A stretch of 64,000 nucleotides of DNA from Yersinia aleksiciae (GCF_001047675.1 NZ_CP011975.1:310001-374000), one strand, 5' to 3'; positions 9,856 through 18,608 are shown, counted from the stretch's first letter. Notes: generated from the letters alone by a model not told the origin. Numbers and translations: made by a program.

Positions 9856-11018
9856 CGTAGCGCCTCCAAAATCTGATCCAGAGGTCGGCTGCTGCCCAGC
9901 ACCTGATTATCGAAAGAGAATAAAATAGCGTCGCACTGCGGCGGGTTAACGGAGAAGCGCATCATCTCGGCGATACGCTCACCAATACGCTCAGCGATGC
10001 GGGTGTAGACCCCCTGCCAGCCCTGCTCTGCAATCAGCTCCATCGCTGCCTCGGTGGTATCGCACTGATTCACCTCAACTAACAGCGCATGGGGCGCACC
10101 CATCAGCGCCAGATGGGCGACCAGTGTCTCCATGCGCCCATCGGCTATATGGCTGTGAGTGTGGAAGATCCCGGCGGCGACTTTAACCAATTTGCCGGGA
10201 TGCCCCACCAGCAGTACCTGACGAAAACCCAGCCGCACCGTCTCTTGCAACATGTAGCCGACAAAGTTGCTCATGGTGACCACCCGCTGGCTATCCAAGC
10301 CCAGATGGTCGCGCACAAAGCGCTCGCCGTGATTACCCGGCACCAGAATCACGCGATCTTCCCCCGCCGCCCGCTTCATTTCTAGCTCCAGCGCCAGTGA
10401 GCGTTTCCAGCTCTCCTCCGACATCGGCGTGACAATGCCGGTGGTGCCGATGATCGAGATGCCGCCGAGGATCCCCAGCCGCCCGTTGTAGGTTTTCTTC
10501 GCCCGCTCTTCCCCCTCTGGCGCAAAGATCTCGATAGTCGCACCGCGTAATGGGCCAATAACCTCGCGCACTGCCGCCTCGATGGTCTGGCGGGGAGTGC
10601 GATTAATGGCGGAGCTGCCCACCGGCAGGCCAATGCCTTTGCGAGTGACCCTGCCCACCCCTTCGCCGCCACACAGGGTGATTTCACGCTGTTCAGTGAG
10701 GGTGACGCGGGCGAAAATCAGCATGCCGTGAGTGGCATCGACATCATCACCGCCATCTTTGCGGATCGCCGCCGTGGCTTGCTGGCCCTCAATCAGCGGC
10801 TGCTCGACATTCAGGCTCAAGGTGATGCCGGAAGGGGTGACAATGGAAATCTGATCAATCACTTGCTGGCGCAACACCATTAACGCTGCCACTTTCGCTG
10901 CCGCCGTGGCACAAGACCCGGTGGTGTAGCCTTTGCGGTACTCCTTGCCGTTATGCCAAATGCTATCCAATGGCTGATTTTGCCGCGCTTGATTGTCACT
11001 CAGGGCAACATCACTCAT
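9852..11018 (-). CDS. cbiD: Cobalt-precorrin-5B C1-methyltransferase CbiD
   Basis: C1-methyltransferase of the oxygen-independent pathway, unrelated to the other corrin methylases. The 388 aa contain the family signature [18 protein letters not shown] near residues 27-44, [13 protein letters not shown] and [12 protein letters not shown]. The N-terminus is a little longer than usual, and the start overlaps the cbiC stop by 4 bases. Confidence 0.94.
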   Translation of the reverse strand: MSDVALSDNQARQNQPLDSIWHNGKEYRKGYTTGSCATAAAKVAALMVLRQQVIDQISIVTPSGITLSLNVEQPLIEGQQATAAIRKDGGDDVDATHGMLIFARVTLTEQREITLCGGEGVGRVTRKGIGLPVGSSAINRTPRQTIEAAVREVIGPLRGATIEIFAPEGEERAKKTYNGRLGILGGISIIGTTGIVTPMSEESWKRSLALELEMKRAAGEDRVILVPGNHGERFVRDHLGLDSQRVVTMSNFVGYMLQETVRLGFRQVLLVGHPGKLVKVAAGIFHTHSHIADGRMETLVAHLALMGAPHALLVEVNQCDTTEAAMELIAEQGWQGVYTRIAERIGERIAEMMRFSVNPPQCDAILFSFDNQVLGSSRPLDQILEALR

Positions 11019-11647
11019 AGCGGCCCCCGTAACTGGTAGAGGATGGCGTTGATGATAGCCGCCGCCACATTGCTGCCGCCTTTGCGCCCCAACGCGGCGA
11101 TACAGGGCAAATCACTTGCCGCCAAGGCATCTTTGGATTCAGCCGCGCCGACAAAACCGACCGGCACGCCAATCACCGCCACCGGCGTGGCTTGCCGCTC
11201 CAGCAGACGGAATAGCGCGGTAGGCGCATTGCCGAACACAAAGAGTTTTTCGCCCGCTTCTGCCAGCGCCACATCCACCGCCGCCATCGAACGGGTGATG
11301 CCCTGTTGCGGCGCGCTTTCTACCACCCGTGGGTCACTGATATAGCAGCGGCATTCACAGCCCATCTGCTTGAGTAGCGTTTTATTGATGCCGGACATCG
11401 CCATGGTGGTGTCGGTGTAGAGAGTGCACCCCCGTTGGATGCCCTCGGTAATCTGGGTCAACACCTGCGGCGAGAAGTGCAAAATATCCAGCCAGTCAAA
11501 ATCGGCGGTGGTGTGGATAACCCGTTTGATCACCGCTTGGTGCATCTCACTGGCGAAGTGATAATCAGGCCGCTGTTCAGCAATGATATCGCCGATAATC
11601 ACAAAGCTGTTTTGCTCGATCTGCTGCGGATTTTTTATATAGTTCAT
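11015..11647 (-). CDS. cbiC: Cobalt-precorrin-8 methylmutase CbiC
   Basis: Moves the methyl group from C11 to C12 to give cobyrinic acid. The 210-residue protein has the catalytic-histidine segment [14 protein letters not shown] (about 39-52), DTTMAMSGI and the [13 protein letters not shown] motif near the C-terminus. A 13-base gap follows cbiB. Confidence 0.94.
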   Translation of the reverse strand: MNYIKNPQQIEQNSFVIIGDIIAEQRPDYHFASEMHQAVIKRVIHTTADFDWLDILHFSPQVLTQITEGIQRGCTLYTDTTMAMSGINKTLLKQMGCECRCYISDPRVVESAPQQGITRSMAAVDVALAEAGEKLFVFGNAPTALFRLLERQATPVAVIGVPVGFVGAAESKDALAASDLPCIAALGRKGGSNVAAAIINAILYQLRGPL

Positions 11648-11660
11648 CAGGTTATCCTTG

Positions 11661-12617
11661 TTAAATGCCGACCAGCAGCAGGTGAATCAACGCAAACAGT
11701 AAAAGGGCTAACAGCGACGCCATCTGCATCAGATGGATGCTGCGCGGAATGTCATTGAGTGCCACTTCGCGCTGCGCATCACCGATCCAGGGTTTCTCTA
11801 CCCGCTCGCCAAAGTAATCATTCGGGCCACCGAGGCGCAGCCCCAGCGCACCTGCCACCGTGGCTTCCGGCCATGCACAGTTCGGGCTGGCGTGTTGATA
11901 GCGATCGCGCCAACCCATGCGCAGTGCCTGCCGATAGTCAGCCTGAATCAGCCATGCCGCGGCACTGAGTAGTAACCAGCTCAGCCGCGCGGGTAGCCAG
12001 TTCGCCAGATCATCCATTCGCGCCGACACATAACCGATCGCCCGATATTTCGGGGTTTTGTACCCCACCATCGAATCGAGGGTATTGACCGCTTTGTAGG
12101 CCATCGCCAGTGGTGGGCCGCCTAACAGCAGGAAAAACAGTGGCGCAATCACCCCGTCGACACTGTTTTCAGCCACGGTCTCCACCACCGCGCGGGTGAT
12201 CTGCGGTTTCTCCAGTTGCGAGGTATCGCGCCCAACAATCCACGACAGCTTTTCGCGACTCTGCGCCAGCGAGCCCTGTTGCAGCGCATCAAACACCAGC
12301 AGTGCCGCTTCACTCAGGCAGCGCCCCGCCAGCAGGGTGTAAATCATCCACACTTGCGCCAACCAGCCGAGCCACGGGTGAATCTGCGTCATCAGCGCTA
12401 AAAAACCCCAGCTCACTAGCCAAGTGATGCCCACCACCAACAACCACAGCAGCGCCCCGCCCCACTTCAGCGCCCGTTCGCTGTGGCATCGAGCACGAAT
12501 TATCCGTTGTAGCAGCGTGATCAGATTGCCCATCCAGCGCACCGGATGGGGCCAGTGCGGCGGATCGCCGAGCCAGTGATCGAGCAAGTAAGCGACAAAC
12601 CAAGCGGCGAGGGTCAT
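11661..12617 (-). CDS. cbiB: Adenosylcobinamide-phosphate synthase CbiB
   Basis: Integral membrane enzyme that attaches (R)-1-amino-2-propanol phosphate (from CobD) to adenosylcobyric acid. I choose the ATG at 12617 (MTLAAWFVAYLLDHWLGDPP, 318 aa). It overlaps the cbiA stop as ATGA and matches the family length; the open frame further upstream lies inside cbiA. Seen: DHWLGDPPHWPHPVRWMG, NSVDGVIAPLFF and four to five hydrophobic helices. Confidence 0.94.
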   Translation of the reverse strand: MTLAAWFVAYLLDHWLGDPPHWPHPVRWMGNLITLLQRIIRARCHSERALKWGGALLWLLVVGITWLVSWGFLALMTQIHPWLGWLAQVWMIYTLLAGRCLSEAALLVFDALQQGSLAQSREKLSWIVGRDTSQLEKPQITRAVVETVAENSVDGVIAPLFFLLLGGPPLAMAYKAVNTLDSMVGYKTPKYRAIGYVSARMDDLANWLPARLSWLLLSAAAWLIQADYRQALRMGWRDRYQHASPNCAWPEATVAGALGLRLGGPNDYFGERVEKPWIGDAQREVALNDIPRSIHLMQMASLLALLLFALIHLLLVGI

Positions 12618-14014
12618 AGCAGGCTCCGGGCCACGCGCAGCCAGCCATTGAGTAAATTGGGGCGTTGGGCGAAATGAAGATGCAGGTAGCTGGCTTGGGT
12701 GCGCTGCACCTGATAGCCGCTTTGCCAGCGCTGGATTGCCACGCCATCGCGCCACTTGCTGCTCTCAAATACCGGCGTCAGTGCGCTGGTAAAATCGGAA
12801 TAGTGGAATTCATGGCCGCGTAGGATCTCGCCTTGCGCCGCCAATAAGGTGTCGCGGCGGGCCTCAGCCTGACAGTAACCAAAGCGGGTCAGCCGTTTTC
12901 CCATCCGGCTCTCCCCCGCCAAAATCCCCACCATTGGGTGACGCTGCCCCTGCTCATCGGTTAAGCCATCGCCGAGATACATCAAGCCGCCACATTCGGC
13001 GTACAGGGGGATCTGTTGGCGGTGAGCCTGCTGTAACGCTCCGCGCATCGCCGTGTTGCCGGACAATTTGGCGGCGTGGATCTCCGGATAGCCGCCACCC
13101 AGATAGATCATTTGGCAAGGGGGCAGCTGGCGGTCATGCAGTGGGCTAAAACGTTGGATGCGCACTCCGGCCTGCTCAAGCAGATCCAGATTGTCGGGAT
13201 AGTAGAAATTGAAGGCTTCATCTTCGGCGAGAGCCAGTGTCAGGCCGTCGGCCAGTGCCTGGGGAGATAACTCAGGTGGGGTGCCTGCGGGCAGCGTTGA
13301 GCAATGAGTCAGCGCCAATAGCCGATCGAGATCAAGGGTCGCCTCAATCTGTTGCGCCAGTCGCTGCCAGCGCGGGTCGCTATCGGGTTGTTTGCCCGTC
13401 TCGCCGCGCTCTTGCGCCGGAATCAGCCCTAAATGGCGCGAAGGCAGCGCCACATCCTCCATCACCGGCAGTCGGCCCAATACCGGAATACCGCAATAGT
13501 GCTCGATGGCATGGCGTAGTAGCTGATAGTGAGTGTCGGAGTTGACGCGGTTCACAATCACCCCAGCAATCACCAGATTGGGGTCAAACTGGCTGAAGCC
13601 CATCACGGTGGCGGCCACTGAGGTCGATACCGCCTTGCCATCCACCAGCAAGATCACCGAGCAGCCCAGTTGCTTAGCCATTGCGGCGCTGCTGCAATAA
13701 TCGGGGTCGGTGCCGTAGCCATCATATAACCCCATGACGCCCTCAATCACGGCCACATCGGCATGGCGCATATGCTGGTTATACAGCCCATTGAGAGTCG
13801 CGGTGGGCAACATAAAGGCATCGAGATTACGTGACGTTACACCACTGACGGCGGTATGCCAGCCCGTATCGAGGTAATCCGGCCCCACCTTGAACGGCTG
13901 CACCGCTAATCCGCGTGCAATTAAGGCGCGCAGAATACCCAACGTCACGGTGGTTTTGCCGCATCCGCTGCCTGTTCCGGCGATAATAAAGGCGTGTTTG
14001 CCTGACCGTTGCAT
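12614..14014 (-). CDS. cbiA: Cobyrinic acid a,c-diamide synthase CbiA
   Basis: ATP/glutamine-dependent amidation of the a and c carboxylates of cobyrinic acid; first gene of the cbi operon. From the ATG at 14014 (466 aa) a P-loop GTGSGCGKT lies at residues 13-21, followed by KVGPDYLDTGWH. The C-terminal amidotransferase elbow AECGGLMYLG is present. Upstream in-frame codons to 14089 fall inside the terminator hairpin and leader, so they are unlikely starts. The start codon directly abuts the U-tract of the leader terminator, which makes initiation and attenuation physically linked. Confidence 0.94.
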   Translation of the reverse strand: MQRSGKHAFIIAGTGSGCGKTTVTLGILRALIARGLAVQPFKVGPDYLDTGWHTAVSGVTSRNLDAFMLPTATLNGLYNQHMRHADVAVIEGVMGLYDGYGTDPDYCSSAAMAKQLGCSVILLVDGKAVSTSVAATVMGFSQFDPNLVIAGVIVNRVNSDTHYQLLRHAIEHYCGIPVLGRLPVMEDVALPSRHLGLIPAQERGETGKQPDSDPRWQRLAQQIEATLDLDRLLALTHCSTLPAGTPPELSPQALADGLTLALAEDEAFNFYYPDNLDLLEQAGVRIQRFSPLHDRQLPPCQMIYLGGGYPEIHAAKLSGNTAMRGALQQAHRQQIPLYAECGGLMYLGDGLTDEQGQRHPMVGILAGESRMGKRLTRFGYCQAEARRDTLLAAQGEILRGHEFHYSDFTSALTPVFESSKWRDGVAIQRWQSGYQVQRTQASYLHLHFAQRPNLLNGWLRVARSLL

Positions 14015-14041
14015 AAAAAATCCCGCCATTTCAAGCGGGAT
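14015..14041 (-). terminator. Attenuator hairpin abutting the cbiA start codon
   Basis: On the minus strand ATCCCGC and GCGGGAT form a 7-bp stem with a small loop, followed by six T residues (14020-14015) and then at once the ATG of cbiA. It is a textbook intrinsic terminator located downstream of the cobalamin aptamer. The only Shine-Dalgarno-like purines before cbiA (GGCGGGA) lie in its 3' arm, so the hairpin could also block translation. Confidence 0.8.
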
Positions 14042-14106
14042 ATGCAGTGTCAAAAAGGTGCGTCTACGCAACGTCACCGCTGCGCGCATCTGATGACAAC
14101 CCGCTT
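14033..14106 (-). promoter_or_regulatory. Candidate antiterminator pairing of the cbi leader
   Basis: AAGCGGG at 14106-14100 is perfectly complementary to CCCGCTT at 14039-14033, the 5' arm of the terminator. Pairing of these 7 bases would prevent terminator formation, giving the ON state of the riboswitch. How the ligand-bound aptamer would remove this pairing cannot be seen. It is an inference from complementarity only. Confidence 0.45.
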
Positions 14107-14131
14107 CCCACCGAAGGAGTTGAATATCTTT

Positions 14132-14299
14132 TACCGATCTGGCTGGTCTTCTGGCTTAGCGTCACTCTCCCCCGCAACCTTCCCAATCCGATGGATCAGT
14201 GGTAACAGCGGGTTCGTCAGCATCACAGCAGCGGGGGCTGCGGGGGATTGTCACCCCCTTCCCAGTTATGCATGAGTGCATAACATGACCATTTCGGTA
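14132..14299 (-). promoter_or_regulatory. Cobalamin (AdoCbl) riboswitch aptamer
   Basis: The minus strand carries the B12 box AAGCCAGAAGACCAGCC at 14157-14141. It also has the GGGAAGG and GGTGACAATCC core, the CCCGCTGCTGTGA segment and a CCACTG motif. A closing P1 stem is visible: TACCGA at 14299-14294 with TCGGTA at 14137-14132, continued by GGTC/GACC. By family knowledge, adenosylcobalamin binding switches the downstream genes off. Here those are the cbi biosynthesis and cobalt-transport genes. Confidence 0.93.
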
Positions 14300-14330
14300 T
14301 ATAAAAAATTGCACTGAAATGAGTAACAAA

Positions 14331-14414
14331 TCACTTTATCGTTCGGCGTCTGGCGGGGCGACTGTTCCTATGGCACTCCGACGGCTCATGCCGTTTACGC
14401 CCCATTCGGTACAT
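14331..14414 (-). CDS. Possible 27-residue arginine-rich leader ORF
   Basis: ATG to TGA within the cbi leader, preceded by AGGTGG three bases before the ATG. The peptide begins MYRMGRKRHEPSEC and contains eight arginines. I do not recognise it. The same bases form a compact two-stem structure (see 14355-14403), so the open frame may be accidental. Confidence 0.25.
   Translation of the reverse strand: MYRMGRKRHEPSECHRNSRPARRRTIK
14355..14403 (-). other. Structured element in cbi leader upstream of the riboswitch
   Basis: GGGGCG and CGCCCC (14403-14398 with 14360-14355) close a region that contains a perfect hairpin ACGGC-ATGA-GCCGT (14394-14381). It stands out as a G+C-rich island between AT-rich flanks. 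It lies outside the cobalamin aptamer and no known RNA family is recognised. Confidence 0.4.
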
Positions 14415-14793
14415 TTTCCACCTATCAGCTTCATCTGTATTCGTTATTTAATTTCTTATTTCGTTATCTAATTTATCTCTTTATTTACACTGTTATAACA
14501 GCGTGTTTATTAATTGGTATCTTATTAGCGCGTCATAAAATTAATATACGCCTTTCTGTTCATAAAAAATGGTGAATTTCATTTTTTGATGATGATTTTC
14601 TTGCCGCAGTATAACACAATATTGTCATGGCAAACTTAAGAATCAATATAAAACAATACATTGCGGTGTAATAATCCATTTGAAGGATAACAAAAAATTG
14701 TCATTAATAATTTTTAATACTTAATTTTTAGCTTATTTTTAAATAGAAAATCAAAGCACAGGGCAAGATTGAATAATATTAACTCAGTCACGG
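14415..14793. other. AT-rich intergenic region between pocR and the cbi leader
   Basis: No credible gene on either strand. It holds the candidate cbi promoter. No clear terminator follows pocR, so read-through from pocR into the cbi leader is possible. PocR operators would be expected here from Salmonella knowledge, but I cannot assign them. Confidence 0.6.
14600..14640 (-). promoter_or_regulatory. Candidate cbi operon promoter
   Basis: On the minus strand TGTTATACT (-10 TATACT at 14613-14608, with an extended-10 TG) lies in a very AT-rich stretch downstream of pocR. No good -35 is seen at 16-18 bases, as expected for a promoter that needs an activator such as PocR. It would give a leader of almost 600 bases. 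Assignment by position and hexamer only. Confidence 0.35.
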
Positions 14794-15696
14794 TTATTCC
14801 ATTTCGTGACGATCAGATGACAGTGAACGAAATACCTGCGGTGTCACGTTATAGGTCTGACGGAACACCTTGCAGAAATAGCTGGTTTGCGAGAATCCCA
14901 AATTCTTGGCAATGCTGGCAATACTCCAATCGCTGTGTTGCAGCATCTCGCGGGCATTGGCCATTCTTTGTTGATTGACCCAGGCATTAAAGCCGATGCC
15001 CTGATATTTTTTGAATAATTTGCTGAAATAGTAAGGGCTGAGGTACACCTTGCTCGCCACATCCTCAAGTCGCAACTCTTCCGACAGATGGGTATCGATG
15101 TAGCGTAATACTTTCTTCATTTTGCTGTCGTGTGGATGAACAGGCCGTATCTTGCCCGGCTCTTTGCTGCCCATGTTGTCATTAATCACCACAAAATTGA
15201 GGTGCTTTTTCAGGCAGTTTTCTACAATCAGCTTCAGTAAGTCCGCCGAGGCGATCACCCGCGAGAAATCCATGATCGGCACATTGTGGAACTCATCCAT
15301 CAACGCCGGATCCTGTTGCCAGTGATTATCAACATTCAAAATATCAATCAGATAAACATCAGAGTGCAGCCGCACCTGACCACATAAAACAAAACCCACC
15401 AGATGTCCGGCAATCACCAGTGGAATAGAGAAATCCGTCAACCCAGCATGACAGCGGTAGATACAAGGCTCATTGGATTTTGAGGCTTCAAGGCCGCCGC
15501 AACGATCACTCATTCGACAGCGAAGGTGGTTAACTGGGTCTTGGCGCATCAATTGACAAAATGGGGTGAAATTAAATAAGTCGGAAATCTCTTCACCATG
15601 AATATTGACCACCACCACGGCCAACCCGGTTGCCTGAGCAAAATCCTGCGCGATTTTATTTATGAGCTCTGAGTTTAGAGAACTGGCAGAAATCAT
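14794..15696 (-). CDS. pocR: PocR, AraC-family activator of pdu and cob operons
   Basis: Activates both pdu and cob transcription in response to 1,2-propanediol in Salmonella. The 300-residue protein has an N-terminal PocR ligand-binding domain (about 10-165). Its cysteine-rich stretch includes CRMSDRCGG and CIYRCHAGL. A C-terminal AraC double helix-turn-helix follows (about 195-292; EDVASKVYLSPYYFSKLFKK, then SIASIAKNLGFSQTSYFCKVF). It lies between the two operons it should control, as in Salmonella. Confidence 0.95.
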   Translation of the reverse strand: MISASSLNSELINKIAQDFAQATGLAVVVVNIHGEEISDLFNFTPFCQLMRQDPVNHLRCRMSDRCGGLEASKSNEPCIYRCHAGLTDFSIPLVIAGHLVGFVLCGQVRLHSDVYLIDILNVDNHWQQDPALMDEFHNVPIMDFSRVIASADLLKLIVENCLKKHLNFVVINDNMGSKEPGKIRPVHPHDSKMKKVLRYIDTHLSEELRLEDVASKVYLSPYYFSKLFKKYQGIGFNAWVNQQRMANAREMLQHSDWSIASIAKNLGFSQTSYFCKVFRQTYNVTPQVFRSLSSDRHEME

Positions 15697-15909
15697 GATA
15701 AAACCTCTCAGTTAATTTATTGTTATTAAGTTTTTATTTGTTGCTATAAATCATCCCTGTAATGTTTAATGTGTTAACGCATTGTTATATTTTCATTCCC
15801 GTTAGCAAGGCGAAAAAACCTATTTCCCTGTGAAGGTTTACTCTTCGGTTAAATGAAGAAAAATAACAGTTCACTTTACCAGAGTCATAATCTACAGGGG
15901 ACAATTAAT

Positions 15910-15931
15910 GATCCATTAAGGTGAATGGATC
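15910..15931. promoter_or_regulatory. Perfect inverted repeat upstream of pocR
   Basis: GATCCATT and AATGGATC form an 8-bp perfect dyad with a 6-base spacer, about 215 bases before the pocR start. Size and spacing would suit a dimeric regulator or a short hairpin. No factor can be named. Confidence 0.35.
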
Positions 15932-15937
15932 ACGAAA

Positions 15938-15980
15938 TTTCCTCATCTAGCGACAGCGTTACAGTCGTAAGATGAGGAAA
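15938..15980 (-). terminator. Long stem-loop after pduF
   Basis: TTTCCTCATCT (15938-15948) pairs with AGATGAGGAAA (15970-15980), and the stem continues inward with GCGAC/GTCGT. It begins 20 bases after the pduF stop. On the minus strand only a short ATTTC follows the stem, so it is a weak terminator or an mRNA 3'-end protecting hairpin between pduF and pocR. Confidence 0.5.
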
Positions 15981-15999
15981 CGCGTTAACTGATATACAA

Positions 16000-16815
16000 C
16001 TAATGAGTGGCTTCTTCATCCTCTAATTTACAGGTATTGCATGCCAGATTTTTGCCAATGAAGAAACGGTAGACCGCCGCACCCAGGCAAGCACCAATAA
16101 TAGGGGCCACGATCGGGATAATGAAATAAGGAATATCGCGACCACCGGTCATGGAGATTTTTCCCCAGCCCGCAAAGAAGGTAAATAATTTCGGGCCAAA
16201 ATCACGCGCCGGATTCATGGCAAAACCCGTTAATGGGCCAGTTGACGCCCCGATCACCGCCACCAGAATACCAATCAGCAATGGCCCTAAGGCACCACGT
16301 GGCACGCCATTACCATCATCGGTCAGTGCCATAATCAGCCCCATTAGAATCGAGGTGATGACGATCTCAACAAATGCGGCCTGCCATACACTGATAGCCG
16401 GAGATGGAAAGGTACTGAAAATACTGGCTAATTGCAGGCTTTCCAGGCTGCCGCGCACCATCTGATGGGCGGTTTCAAAATCAGTAAATAAGTTGTGATA
16501 CAACAGATAGGAGAGTGCCGCGCCACCAAAAGCCCCTGCGACTTGGGCGATCGAGTAAGGAATCACTTTGCGGCCAGGGAAGCAAGCAAACAGCCATAAA
16601 GCAATGGTAATGGCGGGGTTGAGGTGAGCACCGGAAATCCCTGCAGTCAGGTAGACCGCCAGTGAGATCCCCAGCCCCCACACGATGCAGATTTCCCATA
16701 ACCCAAAACTGGCCCCTGCCACTTTCAGTGCCGCCAGACAACTAATACCAAAAAATAAAAACAACCCAGTACCGAGGAATTCCGCAATACACTGAGCCTT
16801 GAGTGAGTCGTTCAT
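16000..16815 (-). CDS. pduF: Propanediol diffusion facilitator PduF
   Basis: Aquaglyceroporin-type inner-membrane channel that lets 1,2-propanediol (and probably glycerol) enter. The 271 aa show the two MIP half-loops with NPA boxes, SGAHLNPAIT and GFAMNPARDFGP; the second has the Asp typical of glycerol-type channels. Six hydrophobic helices are evident. The C-terminal tail contains CNTCKLEDEE. It is transcribed divergently from pduA and lies upstream of pocR, as in Salmonella. Confidence 0.95.
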   Translation of the reverse strand: MNDSLKAQCIAEFLGTGLFLFFGISCLAALKVAGASFGLWEICIVWGLGISLAVYLTAGISGAHLNPAITIALWLFACFPGRKVIPYSIAQVAGAFGGAALSYLLYHNLFTDFETAHQMVRGSLESLQLASIFSTFPSPAISVWQAAFVEIVITSILMGLIMALTDDGNGVPRGALGPLLIGILVAVIGASTGPLTGFAMNPARDFGPKLFTFFAGWGKISMTGGRDIPYFIIPIVAPIIGACLGAAVYRFFIGKNLACNTCKLEDEEATH

Positions 16816-17464
16816 AGAGTTACCCTGCTTGTGATTATTATGATCAATCTACCCAAGAGTAGATGAAGTAATGCACGGCCCTTGACTCAGTCACTATAAA
16901 GAGACGCAAAATGAAAGTGTTGTCGTGATTGGTGATTCATTAAACAAAAACTAGACTTTCAATAACAAATTATTGTCATTGCTGCCACCGAAATTAGGGT
17001 CAACCTCGCGTAAACAGAGACCTTTTGTTTTTATTCCCCAATATGACTTTCTTGCTGTTTATTCTTTCCGTTATTGTTATCAGGCTCGCACTTTTACCAT
17101 TAATTCCCCCCCGCCAATCGATTTATATTTAATGTTCACCGCTATACACTCTATTTATTGGGCAGGTGCGCATTTAGCAGAATAAATAAACACTGTCACC
17201 CAATTAATTGTAATTCTGAATATTCAATAACCAGTTATTACCATGCAAGATAACTAAAATAGCCATAAAAAACACACTACTAGCGCATAACGATGACAAT
17301 ATTTTGTTATTTAGTCGCTAACCATTCTTGCCAGTAAATTCAATACAGCCATTCTTTTTCATTGCTTGTTTGTATATTCGTTCTCAGCACGAACCTGACA
17401 ATTCAATATTTCAACATGACATTTCAAGCCAGAACAAGGCTCCTGATATTCCGTCGAGGTATTT
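16816..17464. other. Divergent pduF / pduA regulatory region
   Basis: About 650 bp, AT-rich, without a credible gene (small open frames here match nothing). It must hold the promoters and PocR/CRP sites for pduF and the pdu operon. A TGTGA-N6-TGATCA half-match to a CRP site lies near 16830-16850, too weak to call. pduA has a clear GAGG ribosome site at about 17454-17457. Confidence 0.6.
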
Positions 17465-17779
17465 ATGCAACAAGAAGCACTAGGAATGGTGGAAACCAAA
17501 GGGTTGACCGCAGCTATTGAGGCCGCTGACACCATGGTGAAATCGGCCAATGTGACGTTAGTGGGCTACGAAAAAATCGGCTCAGGTCTGGTGACCGTCA
17601 TCGTCCGCGGTGACGTCGGAGCGGTTAAAGCGGCCACTGATGCGGGTGCCAGCGCGGCTGCGAAAGTGGGCGAAGTGAAATCAACCCACGTTATCCCGCG
17701 CCCGCATACCGACGTCGAGGCTTTTTTACCCAAGGGCCGTTCGCCAAAGGGCTCCTCATCAAAGGGAAGTAACGAATGA
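17465..17779 (+). CDS. pduA: Propanediol microcompartment shell protein PduA
   Basis: Hexameric BMC-domain shell protein forming facets and the propanediol pore. The BMC domain spans about 4-88. The pore motif KIGSG places the pore serine at residue 40, as in Salmonella PduA. The 104 aa are longer than the usual ~94 because of a basic low-complexity tail ([16 protein letters not shown]). First gene of the pdu operon; its stop overlaps the pduB start (ATGA). Confidence 0.96.
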   Translation: MQQEALGMVETKGLTAAIEAADTMVKSANVTLVGYEKIGSGLVTVIVRGDVGAVKAATDAGASAAAKVGEVKSTHVIPRPHTDVEAFLPKGRSPKGSSSKGSNE

Positions 17780-18588
17780 AAAGCAATGACCTGGTCGACC
17801 AAATCATGGCGCAGGTGATAGCGAAAGTCAGTGAACACGCCCCGGCGTCTTCTACGCAACCCTCCCATAAACAACGAGATACGGCTATGGCTGAGAAAAC
17901 TTGCAGTTTAACGGAATTTGTTGGAACCGCGATCGGTGACACGGTCGGATTGGTAATAGCCAACGTCGATAGCGCCCTACTGGACGCAATGAAGCTGGAA
18001 AAACGCTATCGCTCGATCGGTATTCTGGGCGCTCGTACCGGTGCAGGCCCGCACATTATGGCGGCTGATGAAGCGGTAAAAGCCACCAATACCGAAGTGG
18101 TTAGCATTGAGTTACCCCGCGATACCAAAGGCGGTGCCGGTCATGGTTCGCTGATTATCTTCGGTGGCGATGATGTTTCTGACGTCAAACGCGCGGTGGA
18201 AGTGGCACTGAAAGAGCTGGACCGAACGTTCGGCGACGTTTACGCCAATGAAGCGGGCCACATCGAACTGCAATACAGCGCTCGCGCCAGTCATGCATTA
18301 GAAAAAGCCTTCGGCGCACCACTGGGCCGCTCTTGTGGCGTGATCGTCGGCGCTCCAGCGTCGATTGGGGTGCTGATGGCCGATACCGCCGTGAAATCCG
18401 CCAATGTTGACGTGGTGGCATACAGCTCGCCAGCACAAGGCACCAGCTTCAGTAACGAAGTGATTCTGGTTATCTCCGGCGATTCTGGCGCAGTCCGTCA
18501 GGCAGTCATTTCTGCCCGTGAGATCGGCAAAACGGTATTAGGAACCTTAGGTTCTGAACCGAAAAACGACCGCCCTTCTTATATCTGA
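17776..18588 (+). CDS. pduB: Microcompartment shell protein PduB (with internal PduB' start)
   Basis: Trimeric tandem-BMC shell protein of 270 aa and major facet component. The N-terminal 37 residues before Met38 (codon at 17887) correspond to the segment that distinguishes PduB from PduB' in Salmonella; PduB' starts at the same Met38. The N-terminal helix ([18 protein letters not shown]) is thought to tie the enzyme core to the shell. Two BMC repeats fill the rest. Confidence 0.95.
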   Translation: MKSNDLVDQIMAQVIAKVSEHAPASSTQPSHKQRDTAMAEKTCSLTEFVGTAIGDTVGLVIANVDSALLDAMKLEKRYRSIGILGARTGAGPHIMAADEAVKATNTEVVSIELPRDTKGGAGHGSLIIFGGDDVSDVKRAVEVALKELDRTFGDVYANEAGHIELQYSARASHALEKAFGAPLGRSCGVIVGAPASIGVLMADTAVKSANVDVVAYSSPAQGTSFSNEVILVISGDSGAVRQAVISAREIGKTVLGTLGSEPKNDRPSYI

Positions 18589-18608
18589 CGCCACAGTGAG
18601 GCTGTTTC

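Larger units (their letters stand above)
15697..15999. other. pocR-pduF intergenic region with two inverted repeats
   Basis: About 300 bases with no gene. It holds the presumed pocR promoter and two dyads: GATCCATT-N6-AATGGATC at 15910-15931 and a longer stem-loop at 15938-15980 just after the pduF stop. Confidence 0.6.

Noticed and set aside
12618..12755. Longer N-terminus for cbiB
   Set aside because: The extension lies wholly inside cbiA; the ATGA overlap start is the expected one.
16825..16850. CRP site upstream of pduF
   Set aside because: Only the TGTGA half matches; the second half is poor, so not called although CRP control of pdu is known elsewhere.
16973..17185. 70-codon open frame in the pduF-pduA gap
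   Set aside because: AT-rich, no clear ribosome site, no recognisable protein; lies where promoters must be.
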